Positions 17,484 through 26,831 are shown, numbered from the stretch's first letter. The stretch: 64,000 nt of DNA from Acinetobacter indicus CIP 110367 (GCF_000488255.1 NZ_KI530756.1:62001-126000); one strand, 5' to 3'. A program made the numbers and translations. Notes: generated by a model from the sequence alone, not told the origin.

Positions 17484-18383
17484 ATGGAATTACGTCACCT
17501 TCGCTATTTCATTACCGTGGCTGAAGAACTGAACTTCAGTAAGGCTGCCTTGAAGCTCTACACAGCCCAGCCTTCTTTAAGTCAACAGATTAAAGACCTC
17601 GAAGAAGACGTTGGCGTAAAACTGTTACACCGGACCAAACGTAAGGTCGAACTGACAGAAGAAGGCGCAGTGTTTCTGGAACAGGCGCGCTTAACCCTGG
17701 CTCAGGCCGATAAAGCCGTGGCTATGGCGCGTCAGGTGTCCCAGGCCAAACAGCAGATGCTACGCATTGGCTTTGTACCGGTCGCGGAAATGAAGATTTT
17801 CCCGTATGTATTACCGAATCTGCGCGTACAGAACCCCGATCTGAAAATTGAATTGCTCAGTATGAACAACAATGATCAGATGAAAGCCATTAAAAAAGGT
17901 GAACTGGACATCACCTTTACCCGTCACAACTTTAACAGTGATGAAATTGAAAGCCAGTTCGTGCTGCGCGAACCACTGATTTTCATTTTGCCAAAAGACC
18001 ATCCACTGGCCAAATACGAACGTATTCCGGTCAAAGCCCTCAACGGTATTGATTTTATTATTCCGGCCGCCGAGCAGTCGCAGAATCTGCACGACATGAT
18101 TCTAAACTTTGCCAAGACCAATGGTATTGAATTTAATATTGTGCAAAAAGCCGACAACATCCTGTTCAATATCAACTCGATTGGTATGGGACTGGGTTGT
18201 ACCATTTTGCCGGGCTACATTGCCCCGCTGACCATGAACAACACCATCATCCGTCCGCTGGATATCGAACTGCCTTATCTGGACCTGTATGTCAGTTACC
18301 GCAAAAACAGCAACTCGCCATCGGTCGACAAGTTTATGGAACTGCTGACCCGGGTGTTTTACCTGGATATTAACCGCGATTAA
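17484..18383 (+). CDS. hcaR: LysR-type activator, HcaR-like
   Basis: The 299-residue protein begins MELRHLRYFITVAEELNFS, the standard LysR winged helix-turn-helix, with AQPSLSQQIKDLE as recognition helix (about residues 28-40). The co-inducer domain follows, including IGFVPVAEMKIFPYVLP and an IGMGLGCTILPGY segment near 235 that matches recalled E. coli HcaR. HcaR activates the hca operon with phenylpropionate or cinnamate as inducer. Divergent placement from hcaE supports the same role here. Whether it also controls the mhpDFE block cannot be told from sequence. It ends in a strong terminator. Confidence 0.88.
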   Translation: MELRHLRYFITVAEELNFSKAALKLYTAQPSLSQQIKDLEEDVGVKLLHRTKRKVELTEEGAVFLEQARLTLAQADKAVAMARQVSQAKQQMLRIGFVPVAEMKIFPYVLPNLRVQNPDLKIELLSMNNNDQMKAIKKGELDITFTRHNFNSDEIESQFVLREPLIFILPKDHPLAKYERIPVKALNGIDFIIPAAEQSQNLHDMILNFAKTNGIEFNIVQKADNILFNINSIGMGLGCTILPGYIAPLTMNNTIIRPLDIELPYLDLYVSYRKNSNSPSVDKFMELLTRVFYLDINRD

Positions 18384-18408
18384 GCCACGCTTTGGCTGAC
18401 TGCCTGTA

Positions 18409-18447
18409 AGCATCATTATTTCGAGACTAAATAATGGTGCTTTTTTT
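18409..18447 (+). terminator. Terminator of the hcaR-like gene
   Basis: AGCATCATTATTT (18409-18421) pairs with AAATAATGGTGCT (18429-18441) with one G-T pair and is followed by a T run. Confidence 0.88.
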
Positions 18448-18475
18448 ATGGCCAATTTGCCGACTTTTTAATCAG

Positions 18476-18594
18476 ATTAGACTTAAGTCGCAGGCTTTTT
18501 TGCACCATTTTTTATCATTTTTGCACTTTTACGACTTTTTCTCTGCTAGCCGCACAGATTTATTTTCAGCCGCAAACTACAACTTAAGTCTAAT
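18476..18594. repeat. 13-bp perfect inverted repeat, arms 93 bp apart
   Basis: ATTAGACTTAAGT (18476-18488) and its exact reverse complement ACTTAAGTCTAAT (18582-18594) flank 93 bp without a gene, upstream of the frameshifted DUF1345 gene. CTTAAG palindromes lie in each arm. It may be a regulatory dyad or a remnant of a small mobile element; the sequence does not decide. Confidence 0.6.
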
Positions 18595-18689
18595 AAGCTA
18601 GACTACAGTGAAGTGCCGCTATGTTCTGCCCCTGAAGCAGGATGCTAGGCATGCTTTTATCTGTCATGGGCCAGATCAAAGGAATAAGA

Positions 18690-19366
18690 ATGATAAAAAC
18701 ACCGTTTAGCCATATTAAAACCGGGATGCAGTCTCATCCTTATTTTTTATCAGTTTTCTGATCACCACGGTGCTGTACGGTATTTTTCAGTGCTTGAGCC
18801 CGTGGACCTGGTCGACCTGCCTGCTCATCAGCTGGAATATTGCCGTGTCCGGCTATCTGCTCTTTACCCTGCTGAATTTCTGGCACAGTGATCATCAGCA
18901 TATTCTGCAACGCGCCCAGCAGCAGGATGCCAGTAAATGGCTGATTCTGTTACTGCTGTTTCTAACCCTGGTGATGTGTTTTATTGCGATTATTGTCGAG
19001 ATCAACTTATTTGCCCAAACCGACTTTGCACGCATGGGGCATTTTCTGCTGGCGATTACCACTATTTTATGTGCCTGGCTGTTTATGCATACCATTTTTG
19101 CGATTCACTATGCGCATGACTATTATCTGGCGCTGCAACAGCATCAGGCAGGTGGGCTGGAGTTTCCGAAAACCCCTTACCCGACCTATCCGGATTTTCT
19201 CTATTTTAGTTATGTGATTGGCACGTCGGCACAAACCGCCGATGTCAGCATCAGCTCACGCGCGATGCGTATCCTGAACACGCTGCATATTGTGCTGGCC
19301 TATATGTTTAACACCACTATTCTGGCGATTTGTATTAATCTGGTGGCCAGCTTTATTCAGCACTAA
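18690..19366 (+). pseudogene. DUF1345 membrane protein gene with an N-terminal frameshift
   Basis: The downstream frame (from 18770, 198 residues) encodes a DUF1345 integral membrane protein with about four to five hydrophobic segments, including WLILLLLFLTLVMCFI, and a DFLYFSYVIGTSAQTADV motif typical of the family. It lacks a normal N-terminus and any ribosome binding site. An ATG at 18690 with a strong AAGGA site opens MIKTPFSHIKTG... but stops after 23 codons. One extra base in the T run at 18743-18748 would join the two frames into a full-length protein of about 225 residues. So this is a one-base loss in a homopolymer: a true mutation, phase variation or a sequencing error. Its role is unknown. 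Confidence 0.75.
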
Positions 19367-19393
19367 ACCGGTTGAGCCAGAAATTCCGCCCAT

Positions 19394-19426
19394 AAAAAAA
19401 GGATGGCCTGTCACCATCCTTTTTTC
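19394..19426. terminator. Bidirectional terminator between the DUF1345 gene and mhpC
   Basis: AAAAAAAGGATGG and CCATCCTTTTTT form a stem with a 7-base loop and T runs on both strands, between two convergent genes. Confidence 0.9.
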
Positions 19427-19441
19427 GCTTTTATCACCGGC

Positions 19442-20302
19442 TTATTTTACGCCGTGCGCCGCCAGGTAGTTTTTAATAACTGTGTTGAACTCATCGGCTT
19501 TTTCAACTTGTGACCAGTGACCACACTGGCTGAAGATGTGTGCATCTGCATTTGGCACCACATTCAGGATGTCCCAGGTACGGGATACTGGAATCACCAC
19601 GTCTTGAGTACCATGAATCAGAAGTACAGGTACGGTGATGTCTTTCATTTTTTCGAAGTCTAACGGGAATTCGAAACGGTCACGGTCACGCGCACCCACC
19701 ACGTCCATTAAACGGTCAGATGCATAGTCATTTGCAGCCGAGTCAAAACGGACTTTCACCAGTTCGTCTGTAATCAGGTCTTTGTTCACCACGAACATAG
19801 ACAGTGTCTTACGGATACCTTCTTCAGTCAGTACTGGGTTCGCGTGCGCTTTCAGTGCCGCAGTTTGCTTGGCACCACCGGTACCCATAGACACGATACC
19901 CAGAACGCGCTCTGGATAATCCAGTGCCAATTGAAATGCCAACCAGCCACCTAAAGAGTTACCCACCAACCAGGTTTTCTCGATACCTAAAGCATCTAAG
20001 GTACGGATTGCGTGATCAACCCAGGCACGGATCCCGTATTGGGTACCCGGTGCAACAACGGTTTGACCATAACCAATGGTATCAATCGCGATACAACGTG
20101 CCTGTTCACCAATTTGTGGCAGGTTTAACCACCAGTTGGCCGCTGCAGATACACCCGTACCTGAACCGTGCAAGAACAGAATTGGCGTACCTTCACCAAT
20201 TTCATGGTAATGGGTGAGTTCGCCTTCTGCGGTTTCAATCCATTTATCTTCTAAGCCAAAGAATGAATCTGTTGTATAGTCAGGGATTTGGACAGTGCTC
20301 AT
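19442..20302 (-). CDS. mhpC: Meta-cleavage product hydrolase, MhpC-like
   Basis: This alpha/beta hydrolase of the carbon-carbon bond hydrolase group splits the ring-opened product into a carboxylic acid (succinate for phenylpropionate) and 2-hydroxypenta-2,4-dienoate. The 286 residues include the oxyanion segment LFLHGSGTG (about 42-50), nucleophile elbow GNSLGG (Ser about 116), a catalytic Asp in HGTQDVVIP and catalytic His in SQCGHWSQVEKA (about 264). The GHW motif is typical of MhpC, BphD and TodF. Substrate choice is inferred from the hca/mhpB neighbours. GAGGAG precedes the ATG. It is the last gene of the porin-mhpC block. Confidence 0.85.
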   Translation of the reverse strand: MSTVQIPDYTTDSFFGLEDKWIETAEGELTHYHEIGEGTPILFLHGSGTGVSAAANWWLNLPQIGEQARCIAIDTIGYGQTVVAPGTQYGIRAWVDHAIRTLDALGIEKTWLVGNSLGGWLAFQLALDYPERVLGIVSMGTGGAKQTAALKAHANPVLTEEGIRKTLSMFVVNKDLITDELVKVRFDSAANDYASDRLMDVVGARDRDRFEFPLDFEKMKDITVPVLLIHGTQDVVIPVSRTWDILNVVPNADAHIFSQCGHWSQVEKADEFNTVIKNYLAAHGVK

Positions 20303-20539
20303 ACTTACTCCTCATACAGTCTTTAGCTTGCGTTTCCCTCAATCTTGGAAGGTCTGGACGTCAAGTGACTCGTTGAACATGCGTTTTCTATAGGCTTATA
20401 TTAACCGCTCCTGCGCTTTCAACTGATACAAAATTACGATTTTAAGCTACAAAAAAACGATTATTTAAGCCATTGTTTTTAAACATTTTAGTTAATTTTA
20501 AATCCTTATTTTTATTAGGACTTTCATCTGTTTTTATAT

Positions 20540-20572
20540 AAAAAAGAGCAGCTGGAGGTGCAGCTGCTCTTT
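20540..20572 (-). terminator. Hairpin after the porin gene
   Basis: AAGAGCAGCTG (20544-20554) and CAGCTGCTCTT (20561-20571) form an 11-bp stem; on the minus strand it is followed by TTTTTATA. It would end or attenuate transcription between the porin gene and mhpC. Confidence 0.8.
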
Positions 20573-20584
20573 GATCTTGACCAA

Positions 20585-21856
20585 TTAGAATGTATAGGTA
20601 TAGGTCGTCGCGATACGGTGTTCTTCTAGATCGTTACCACCTGAGATATTGTCATAGTTGGTATCAATAAACATGTAGTTGAAACCTAAACCTTTTAGCT
20701 TACCTTCTGGTACCACATAGTTCACAATCAGGTTGTTTTCATTTTCTTTGCCACGCGGTTCGCCTGCACCATTATCGACATCCCAACCACGGAAATGACG
20801 TGCAGTTGCGGTTAAACCTGGTACACCCACATCAGCAAAGTTATAGGTATAACCCAAGCTCCATGATTTTTCATCTTTACGGATAAAGCTTGCCACCGAC
20901 CAGTTGTCTAGATAAGGCTGTGGTACCCAACCACCCAATGTCGGGAACATTGGCGCTTTGTTACCATGCTCTCCAAACATTTGCTGGTAGCCTAATTGTA
21001 CTGTGTGCATACCATGGTTGATTTTTGCACCTGCAGACACGGCCTGGCTGTCAATCTTGCCATACAGCTGGTCACCCGATTCGCTGTTGTCAAAATAACG
21101 TACATGGGTGTCTAACTTGGTGTTTTCAGCCAAGGTCGTTTTATAGTTTACAGCGGCATAATGCTGTTGGTAGATGTTGGTGACATCTGCATACCAGTAA
21201 CTACCCCCCACTTTTGGGGTAAATTGGTGGTCAATCCCGGCAATATACATACCGTCATCTGTACTGACTGCTGTCGCAAAGTTGTTTTGCGGAAATAAGC
21301 TCAGGTCATGATATTGATTTTCATAACGTGCATTAATGCCATCAATATAAGCCAGAGTTAACTTGGTATCTTTCAGGTCTTTCGACTCTAACCAGGCACC
21401 ACTATAAGTAGTCAGTAATTGGCGTGATGGATCAAAGAATACTACTGGTGACATTGGTAATAGATCACCAACCTTCAACTCTGTTTCAGATACTTTAACT
21501 TTTAAGGTTGCACCAACTTTACCAAAATGATCTTTAGATTCTTTGCCATCGTGAGGTAACACCCAATCCGGATTTTGATCACGACCATTGAGCTTAACTG
21601 CATGTTGAACCAGTACATCTGCTCCAATTTGCACGCCACCACCAATATCATGATAACCAGACTTGGCATCCAAAGTTACCGCCTGTGACCATGAACCAAA
21701 GTTCAATTCTGGTTTATCTTGATACTGACGATCTAAATAGAAATTTTTAAATTTAAGTTGAACATTGCTGTCATCAATAAAATCTGCATATGTAGCAGAA
21801 GTTCCTAAAGTTGCTGTCGCAGCAAGCATTGCTATCCATAATTTTTGACGACGCAT
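20585..21856 (-). CDS. OprD-family outer-membrane porin
   Basis: The precursor (423 residues from Met at 21856) has a cleavable signal peptide, LWIAMLAATATLGTSATYA, and then alternating beta-strand sequence ending in Phe (TTYTYTF), as in outer-membrane barrels. OprD-type features are DDSNVQLKFKNFYLDRQY just after the signal, AVTLDAKSGY, GVQIGADVLVQHAVKL and the NLIVNYVVPEGKLKGLG segment near the C-terminus. OprD porins let in small carboxylates and aromatic acids, and BenF/OpdK relatives are often encoded with aromatic catabolic genes. I infer that this one admits phenylpropionate or related acids. An IS30 element lies about 290 bp upstream of the start. Confidence 0.88.
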   Translation of the reverse strand: MRRQKLWIAMLAATATLGTSATYADFIDDSNVQLKFKNFYLDRQYQDKPELNFGSWSQAVTLDAKSGYHDIGGGVQIGADVLVQHAVKLNGRDQNPDWVLPHDGKESKDHFGKVGATLKVKVSETELKVGDLLPMSPVVFFDPSRQLLTTYSGAWLESKDLKDTKLTLAYIDGINARYENQYHDLSLFPQNNFATAVSTDDGMYIAGIDHQFTPKVGGSYWYADVTNIYQQHYAAVNYKTTLAENTKLDTHVRYFDNSESGDQLYGKIDSQAVSAGAKINHGMHTVQLGYQQMFGEHGNKAPMFPTLGGWVPQPYLDNWSVASFIRKDEKSWSLGYTYNFADVGVPGLTATARHFRGWDVDNGAGEPRGKENENNLIVNYVVPEGKLKGLGFNYMFIDTNYDNISGGNDLEEHRIATTYTYTF

Positions 21857-22149
21857 GGTAAGTTTTCCCATTCAGCAGATAAAAACAATGCCGTCATCAT
21901 GCGTAAGCATAATCAAATAGAAAATCCGACCACAGTATTAAACATTTATCGGTTTGGGCATTTTTTTGATTTCACAGCGCTTTTTTTATTTTTTTAAGAT
22001 ATTTCACCAATCATTTCCCTGCTAAATACTCTCCACCCTGTAAATATAAACCCCTGTTATTCATATTATTTTTCACTGTATTTTTTATTTATTCTGAGTT
22101 TTTAGGCTTTATTTATTGATTTTAACATTAACACTTTAACTAATAGCTT

Positions 22150-23236
22150 GGCGAATTCAAACATGAGGTGCGACAGTTTGAAAAGTCTTATGATAATCAA
22201 CAAGCTGAGCAAACTTCTCTAATGGTGTAAGCCAATCTAACGCTTTTCTAGGACGAGTATTCAGTGACATGGCAACTTGATTTAAATAATGCTGATCTGC
22301 CTGATTTAAATCAATTCCTTTAGGTAAATATTGCCTAATTAAACCATTCATATTTTCGCATGTGCCTTTTTGCCATGGTGAATGTGGGTCACAGAAATAT
22401 ACATCTATGCCTAAATCTTCTTCGAGTATTTTATGTTCTGACATCTCACGTCCACGGTCATAGGTCAACGTTTTACGCAGTTCTGCAGGTAAATATTTCA
22501 GAGCTTCAGTTAAAGCCTTGCGCACTGATTCTGCCTTTGCATCAGGTAATGTTGCCAAGATACAGAGCCGTGTATTTCGTTCAATAAGTGTTGCTATCGA
22601 ACTTTTATTGTCTTTACCTTTAATTAAATCAGCTTCCCAATGACCCGGTATTTTTCTTTCTTGAACTTCGGCTGGGCGCTCATGAATAGTTTTAATATCC
22701 TGTAATATAGAATCTTTTTTAGGTTCACCGTTAGCTTTTCGCTTTTTATTTTCATGACGCAGACAGGATAATAAGTCTTTTTTCAACTCACCCTTTGGTA
22801 ATGCTCGTATAGTTGAGTAAATCGTTGTATGGCTTACATTCATTGTTTGATCCAAATCAGGAAATGTCTTTAAACGCTTCGATATTTGCTGAGGAGACCA
22901 TAAACAACGGATCGCTTCAACAATAAATTTCCAGAGGATTGAATCGATTTTGAGTTTTCTGTGACCACGTTTACGTCTAGCGAAGGTGTTATCAGAAGCA
23001 TATCGAGCTTGATAAACGTCATTGATGCTATTTCTTTTAAGCTCACGATAGATCGTACTAGGATGTCTTTTAATGAGTTCAGCAAATTTTCTGGCTGAAA
23101 AGCCTTCTTTTCTTGACTCAAGCATTAATGCAGTACGATCTTCAAAGTTAAGATGATGGTATGACAATTTTATATACTCCATAAACCCTTTAAATTAATT
23201 AGGTGGTTTATGTCGCACTTCAAGTTTTACTCTGCC
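22150..23236 (-). mobile_element. IS30-family insertion sequence (1087 bp, intact)
   Basis: The element has imperfect 26-bp terminal inverted repeats (GGCGAATTCAAACATGAGG... and GGCAGAGTAAAACTTGAAG..., both ending TGCGACA) and is flanked by the 3-bp direct repeat CTT at 22147-22149 and 23237-23239. Length, target duplication and transposase match ISAba125-like IS30 elements of Acinetobacter. It separates the mhpDFE genes from the porin gene. Confidence 0.9.
22157..23182 (-). CDS. IS30-family transposase
   Basis: The 341-residue transposase fills the IS30 element and its stop lies inside one inverted repeat. The N-terminal helix-turn-helix is HPSTIYRELKRN. The DDE catalytic core shows EADLIKG (first Asp), TYDRGREMSEH (second Asp) and ENMNGLIRQYLPKG (Glu). 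No frameshift or stop disrupts it, so the element could be active. Transcription is in the same direction as the flanking catabolic genes, and promoters inside or at the ends of IS30 elements can affect the next gene, here the porin. Confidence 0.92.
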   Translation of the reverse strand: MEYIKLSYHHLNFEDRTALMLESRKEGFSARKFAELIKRHPSTIYRELKRNSINDVYQARYASDNTFARRKRGHRKLKIDSILWKFIVEAIRCLWSPQQISKRLKTFPDLDQTMNVSHTTIYSTIRALPKGELKKDLLSCLRHENKKRKANGEPKKDSILQDIKTIHERPAEVQERKIPGHWEADLIKGKDNKSSIATLIERNTRLCILATLPDAKAESVRKALTEALKYLPAELRKTLTYDRGREMSEHKILEEDLGIDVYFCDPHSPWQKGTCENMNGLIRQYLPKGIDLNQADQHYLNQVAMSLNTRPRKALDWLTPLEKFAQLVDYHKTFQTVAPHV

Positions 23237-23473
23237 CTTTTAACTATCAGTATTATTTATAAAAAATTTAATATTTAAAACAATTCAGCTTTTCCCCTAA
23301 TTTAAATCCCTTAGCTTTCCATTCCTCCTTCTCCATCCTTTTAAAATAAATCTCGGCTGATCATTTAACAGATTTTTTATATAAAAATAAGATGCATCTT
23401 AAATGTATTGAGCTGTGTGCTTTTAAATCCGGATTTATTTTAAAGTGATCGTGAGTCAATCAATCACACCAAT

Positions 23474-23508
23474 AAAAAAGCACCCCAAATATATTTGGAG
23501 TGCTTTGT
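23474..23508 (-). terminator. Terminator after mhpE
   Basis: On the minus strand AAAGCACTCCAAAT pairs with ATTTGGGGTGCTTT and is followed by TTTATT. It closes the mhpD-mhpF-mhpE transcript before the IS30 element. Confidence 0.88.
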
Positions 23509-23532
23509 TTAAGCCAGTTTTAAAATTAAAAC

Positions 23533-24552
23533 TTAAGCTTGCATTTCACGTGCTTTAGACATGGTCAACGCCAAGTCTTCAATCATGTCTTCCTGACCAC
23601 CGACTGTACCACGGCGACCCAGTTCCATCAGGATTTCACGCGCAGACACGCCATATTTCGCTTCAGCGCGTTTTGCGAACAACAGGAATGAAGAGTAAAC
23701 ACCCGCATAACCTAAAGTTGCCGCATCACGGTCTGCACGAATTGGGTTGTGCATCATTGGAATCACAAGGTCTTCAGCAACGTCTTGTACTTTGAACAGG
23801 TCAACGCCTGTATCCATACCCATACGGTTCGCTACAGCAATGAACAATTCAAGTGGTGTGTTACCCGCACCCGCACCAAGACCTGCAGAGGCCAAGTCCA
23901 CACGTACTGCACCTGCTTCAACCGCAGCAACCGTATTTGATACACCCATACCTAAGTTGTGGTGACCGTGGAAACCGAGTTCGATGCTTGGGTCAAGGTG
24001 TTGACGCAAGTGACCCACGCGGTCTTTCACGTCTTGAGGAAGCATGTAACCTGCTGAGTCTGTGACATAAATACAGTTTGCACCGTAAGACACCATCTTC
24101 TGCGCTTCTTCTAAAAGACGCTCAGGAGAAGCCATGTGAGCCAGCATTAAGAAGCCCACAGTGTCCATGTCGAGTTTACGAGCAGCAGTGATGTGCTGTT
24201 CAGAACAGTCCGCTTCTGTACAGTGTGTTGCAACACGAATCGTTGATACACCAATTTCATGCGCCATTTTCAAATGATCAACTGTACCGATACCAGGAAG
24301 AAGCAGTGCAGACACTTTCGCATTCTTCATACGTGGCACAACAGCAGACAGGTATTCTTCGTCAGTAGCAGCAGCAAAACCGTAGTTGACTGATGAACCA
24401 CCAAGACCGTCACCGTGGGTCACTTCAATTAAAGGTACGCCTGCATCATCTAATGCTGTTGAAATGGCAATCATTTGCTCAACAGTGGTTTGATGGCGCT
24501 GCGGGTGCATACCATCACGTAAAGTCATATCATGAACAATAATCTTAGACAT
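23533..24552 (-). CDS. mhpE: 4-hydroxy-2-oxovalerate aldolase MhpE
   Basis: MhpE cleaves 4-hydroxy-2-oxovalerate to pyruvate and acetaldehyde, which it channels to MhpF. The 339 residues form a DRE-TIM barrel opening with [16 protein letters not shown] (the metal and active-site Arg-Asp). [10 protein letters not shown] and [11 protein letters not shown] (about 196-206) supply the metal-binding His pair. [10 protein letters not shown] and the C-terminal communication domain match the aldolase of aldolase-dehydrogenase complexes. AAGGAG precedes the ATG. It lies 11 bp after mhpF. Confidence 0.95.
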   Translation of the reverse strand: MSKIIVHDMTLRDGMHPQRHQTTVEQMIAISTALDDAGVPLIEVTHGDGLGGSSVNYGFAAATDEEYLSAVVPRMKNAKVSALLLPGIGTVDHLKMAHEIGVSTIRVATHCTEADCSEQHITAARKLDMDTVGFLMLAHMASPERLLEEAQKMVSYGANCIYVTDSAGYMLPQDVKDRVGHLRQHLDPSIELGFHGHHNLGMGVSNTVAAVEAGAVRVDLASAGLGAGAGNTPLELFIAVANRMGMDTGVDLFKVQDVAEDLVIPMMHNPIRADRDAATLGYAGVYSSFLLFAKRAEAKYGVSAREILMELGRRGTVGGQEDMIEDLALTMSKAREMQA

Positions 24553-24563
24553 GAGGTTGCTCC

Positions 24564-25460
24564 TTAAGCTTCAGCAGTGTTGAAAACGTGTTCAGCAAAC
24601 ATTTCTGCAGTACGTGCAGCAGCCGCTGTCATAATATCCAGGTTACCTGCATATTTCGGCAAGAAGTCACCTAAACCTTCGACTTCTAAGAAGATCGAAA
24701 CACGGTTACCGTCAAAAATAGGACCGTTTACCAGTTTGTAACCTGGTACATATTTTTGCACTTCTTTAATCATCGCATGTACAGATTCAGTGATCGCAGC
24801 TTGATCTGGCTCACCTTCAACTAAACAATGTACTGTGTCACGCATCATCAGTGGTGGCTCAGCTGGGTTAATGATGATGATCGCTTTACCTTGTTTCGCA
24901 CCACCAACTTTCTCAATTGCACCTGCAGTAGTACGGGTAAATTCATCAATGTTTTTACGCGTACCTGGACCAACTGATTTCGTCGATACCGTTGCAATGA
25001 TTTCGCCATATTCAACCGGTTGAACGCGAGAAACCGCAGCAACCATTGGAATGGTTGCCTGACCGCCACACGTTACCATGTTGACGTTTGGCACTTCACC
25101 AGCCGCAAGCAATGCTTCCAGGTTGACAGGTGGTACGCAGAATGGACCAATTGCAGCCGGTGTTAAGTCAATCATTAACACGCCAAGTTCATTGAGCTTG
25201 CGGCTGTTTTCTGCGTGTACGTATGCAGACGTTGCATCGAATGCAATTTTGATGTCATCTTCGATTACGTGAGGAAGAAGACCATCTACACCTTCAGCCG
25301 TGGTTTTTAAACCCATTTTCGCTGCACGCGCCAGACCTTCAGATGTAGGATCAATACCCACCATCCATACTGGCTCTAACCATTCGCTGCGTTGTAATTT
25401 GTAAAGCAAATCAGTACCGATGTTACCTGGACCGATCATTGCACATTTAATCTTTTTCAT
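24564..25460 (-). CDS. mhpF: Acetaldehyde dehydrogenase (acylating) MhpF
   Basis: MhpF converts acetaldehyde, NAD+ and CoA to acetyl-CoA and works in a complex with MhpE. The 298 residues include an N-terminal Rossmann motif, [15 protein letters not shown] (about 6-20), and the catalytic Cys in [15 protein letters not shown] (about residue 130). [14 protein letters not shown] is a family signature. The toxic aldehyde is thought to pass through a tunnel between the two enzymes, which explains why mhpF and mhpE are adjacent in most such operons. The gene is 36 bp after mhpD. Confidence 0.95.
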   Translation of the reverse strand: MKKIKCAMIGPGNIGTDLLYKLQRSEWLEPVWMVGIDPTSEGLARAAKMGLKTTAEGVDGLLPHVIEDDIKIAFDATSAYVHAENSRKLNELGVLMIDLTPAAIGPFCVPPVNLEALLAAGEVPNVNMVTCGGQATIPMVAAVSRVQPVEYGEIIATVSTKSVGPGTRKNIDEFTRTTAGAIEKVGGAKQGKAIIIINPAEPPLMMRDTVHCLVEGEPDQAAITESVHAMIKEVQKYVPGYKLVNGPIFDGNRVSIFLEVEGLGDFLPKYAGNLDIMTAAAARTAEMFAEHVFNTAEA

Positions 25461-25496
25461 GAATGTACTCTCTTAAAATTCTGATCAGGTTGGGGC

Positions 25497-26294
25497 TTAT
25501 TCAGCAGCGAATGCCGCTGTAACTGAACCAAAGCCTTCAATTTCAACTTTGAATTCATCGCCTGGTTGCGCCACAACCATTGGCCCTAACGCACCTGTTA
25601 AGATGATGTCGCCTTTTAACAATGGACGCCCACGACGTACCATTTCATCTGCCAGCCAGACTGCAGCATTCAATGGGTTGGCTAAACAGGCTTTACCCAC
25701 ACCTTGAGAAACCACTTCTTCACCGCGGGTCATGACCATCTTGCAATTCACAAGATCCAGGTTTTCCAGTTTTACCGGTTGAGAACCCAGTACAAACGCC
25801 GCTGAAGATGCGTTGTCTGCCACAGTGTCAATCAGGCTGATTTTCCAGTTTTCAATACGGCTATCCACCACTTCTACTGCTGGCAGTGCGTAGTCAGTTG
25901 CACTGATAATGTCAGCATAGGTGTGTTTTTCTTTGGTCAAATCTTCTTTAATGACCAGTGCAATTTCTGCTTCAACTTTCGGTTGAATCAGCAAACCTGC
26001 AGGAATGGCTTCACCATCACCATAGGCCATATCTGCAAACAACATACCGAAATCTGGCTGATCAACACCCAGTTGTGCCTGAACTACCTTCGAGGTCAAA
26101 CCAATTTTGCGACCTACTAAACGGCGGCCTTCTTTCAACGCGTGTTCGGTATTTACTTCTTGAACTGCGTACGCGATATCTACATCAGCAGATTCACCGC
26201 CTAATTGTGGGCGAATCGGTGCAATCGCAGTTTGTGATAATTCAGCATCTCTTAACGCTTGAGCAACTGATGCAACAACAGCAGAATTCGACAT
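25497..26294 (-). CDS. mhpD: 2-keto-4-pentenoate hydratase MhpD
   Basis: MhpD adds water to 2-hydroxypenta-2,4-dienoate to give 4-hydroxy-2-oxovalerate, using a divalent metal. The protein (265 residues) belongs to the fumarylacetoacetate hydrolase-like fold, with KVEAEIALVIKEDL (metal-binding Glu residues, about 105-118), VVDSRIENWKISLIDTVADNASS and KGDIILTGALGPMV near the end. I chose the ATG at 26294 because AAGGA lies seven bases upstream; an in-frame ATG seven codons earlier has none. It is the first gene of the mhpD-mhpF-mhpE transcript. Confidence 0.92.
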   Translation of the reverse strand: MSNSAVVASVAQALRDAELSQTAIAPIRPQLGGESADVDIAYAVQEVNTEHALKEGRRLVGRKIGLTSKVVQAQLGVDQPDFGMLFADMAYGDGEAIPAGLLIQPKVEAEIALVIKEDLTKEKHTYADIISATDYALPAVEVVDSRIENWKISLIDTVADNASSAAFVLGSQPVKLENLDLVNCKMVMTRGEEVVSQGVGKACLANPLNAAVWLADEMVRRGRPLLKGDIILTGALGPMVVAQPGDEFKVEIEGFGSVTAAFAAE

Positions 26295-26831
26295 CAATGT
26301 TTCCTTAAACTGCAAAAATTGGGCTTATGCTGTTGACTAGATTTTCCGGCATGCAGCTGAACATCGGCCGATATAGGGGGGACTGATCAGAGCGGCAACA
26401 GGCTGTTGCTGCCGATCTCTAGCAAACGCGCATAGATATAAACTGATTTAGAATCGGAAAAATGGACTTTTTATGCCAATACTTATTTTATTTTTTACAA
26501 TAGCTAGAACCTATAACACAGCCACAACTCAACCGACACGAAGCCCCTGATAGCTATAGATTTCCGAGTATTTCTATCCACTTTTTAAGAAAATCTGGAT
26601 GAGAAGTTTCAGCGCTTAAGGCTTCGGTATTAGACGATTTTATCAGCAGCTTTTAGAGGCAATAAGGCTGCACAGTGTTTATACAGCCTCTAGAACAGAA
26701 AAAGAAAGACGAAACTTTGCAATCACGCAACATGCCCAGGCAGAGATCAATATAAGAAGGAAGAAAATAAACTCTTGAATAAAAGAAGAAGCGGCAAGAG
26801 GTTCACTTCTTCTGAAAAGATGCTCTCCCAC
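26295..26831. other. Intergenic region upstream of mhpD, with two palindromes
   Basis: The 537 bases hold no protein gene. Two symmetric elements lie close to mhpD: ATCGGCCGAT (26363-26372) and a 15-base palindrome, GCAACAG-G-CTGTTGC (26395-26409), extended by CGG and CCG. They are plausible operator or leader structures for mhpD. The rest (26420-26831) is AT-rich, with only a GAAGAAG/CTTCTTC hairpin near the HAD gene end. Confidence 0.45.
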
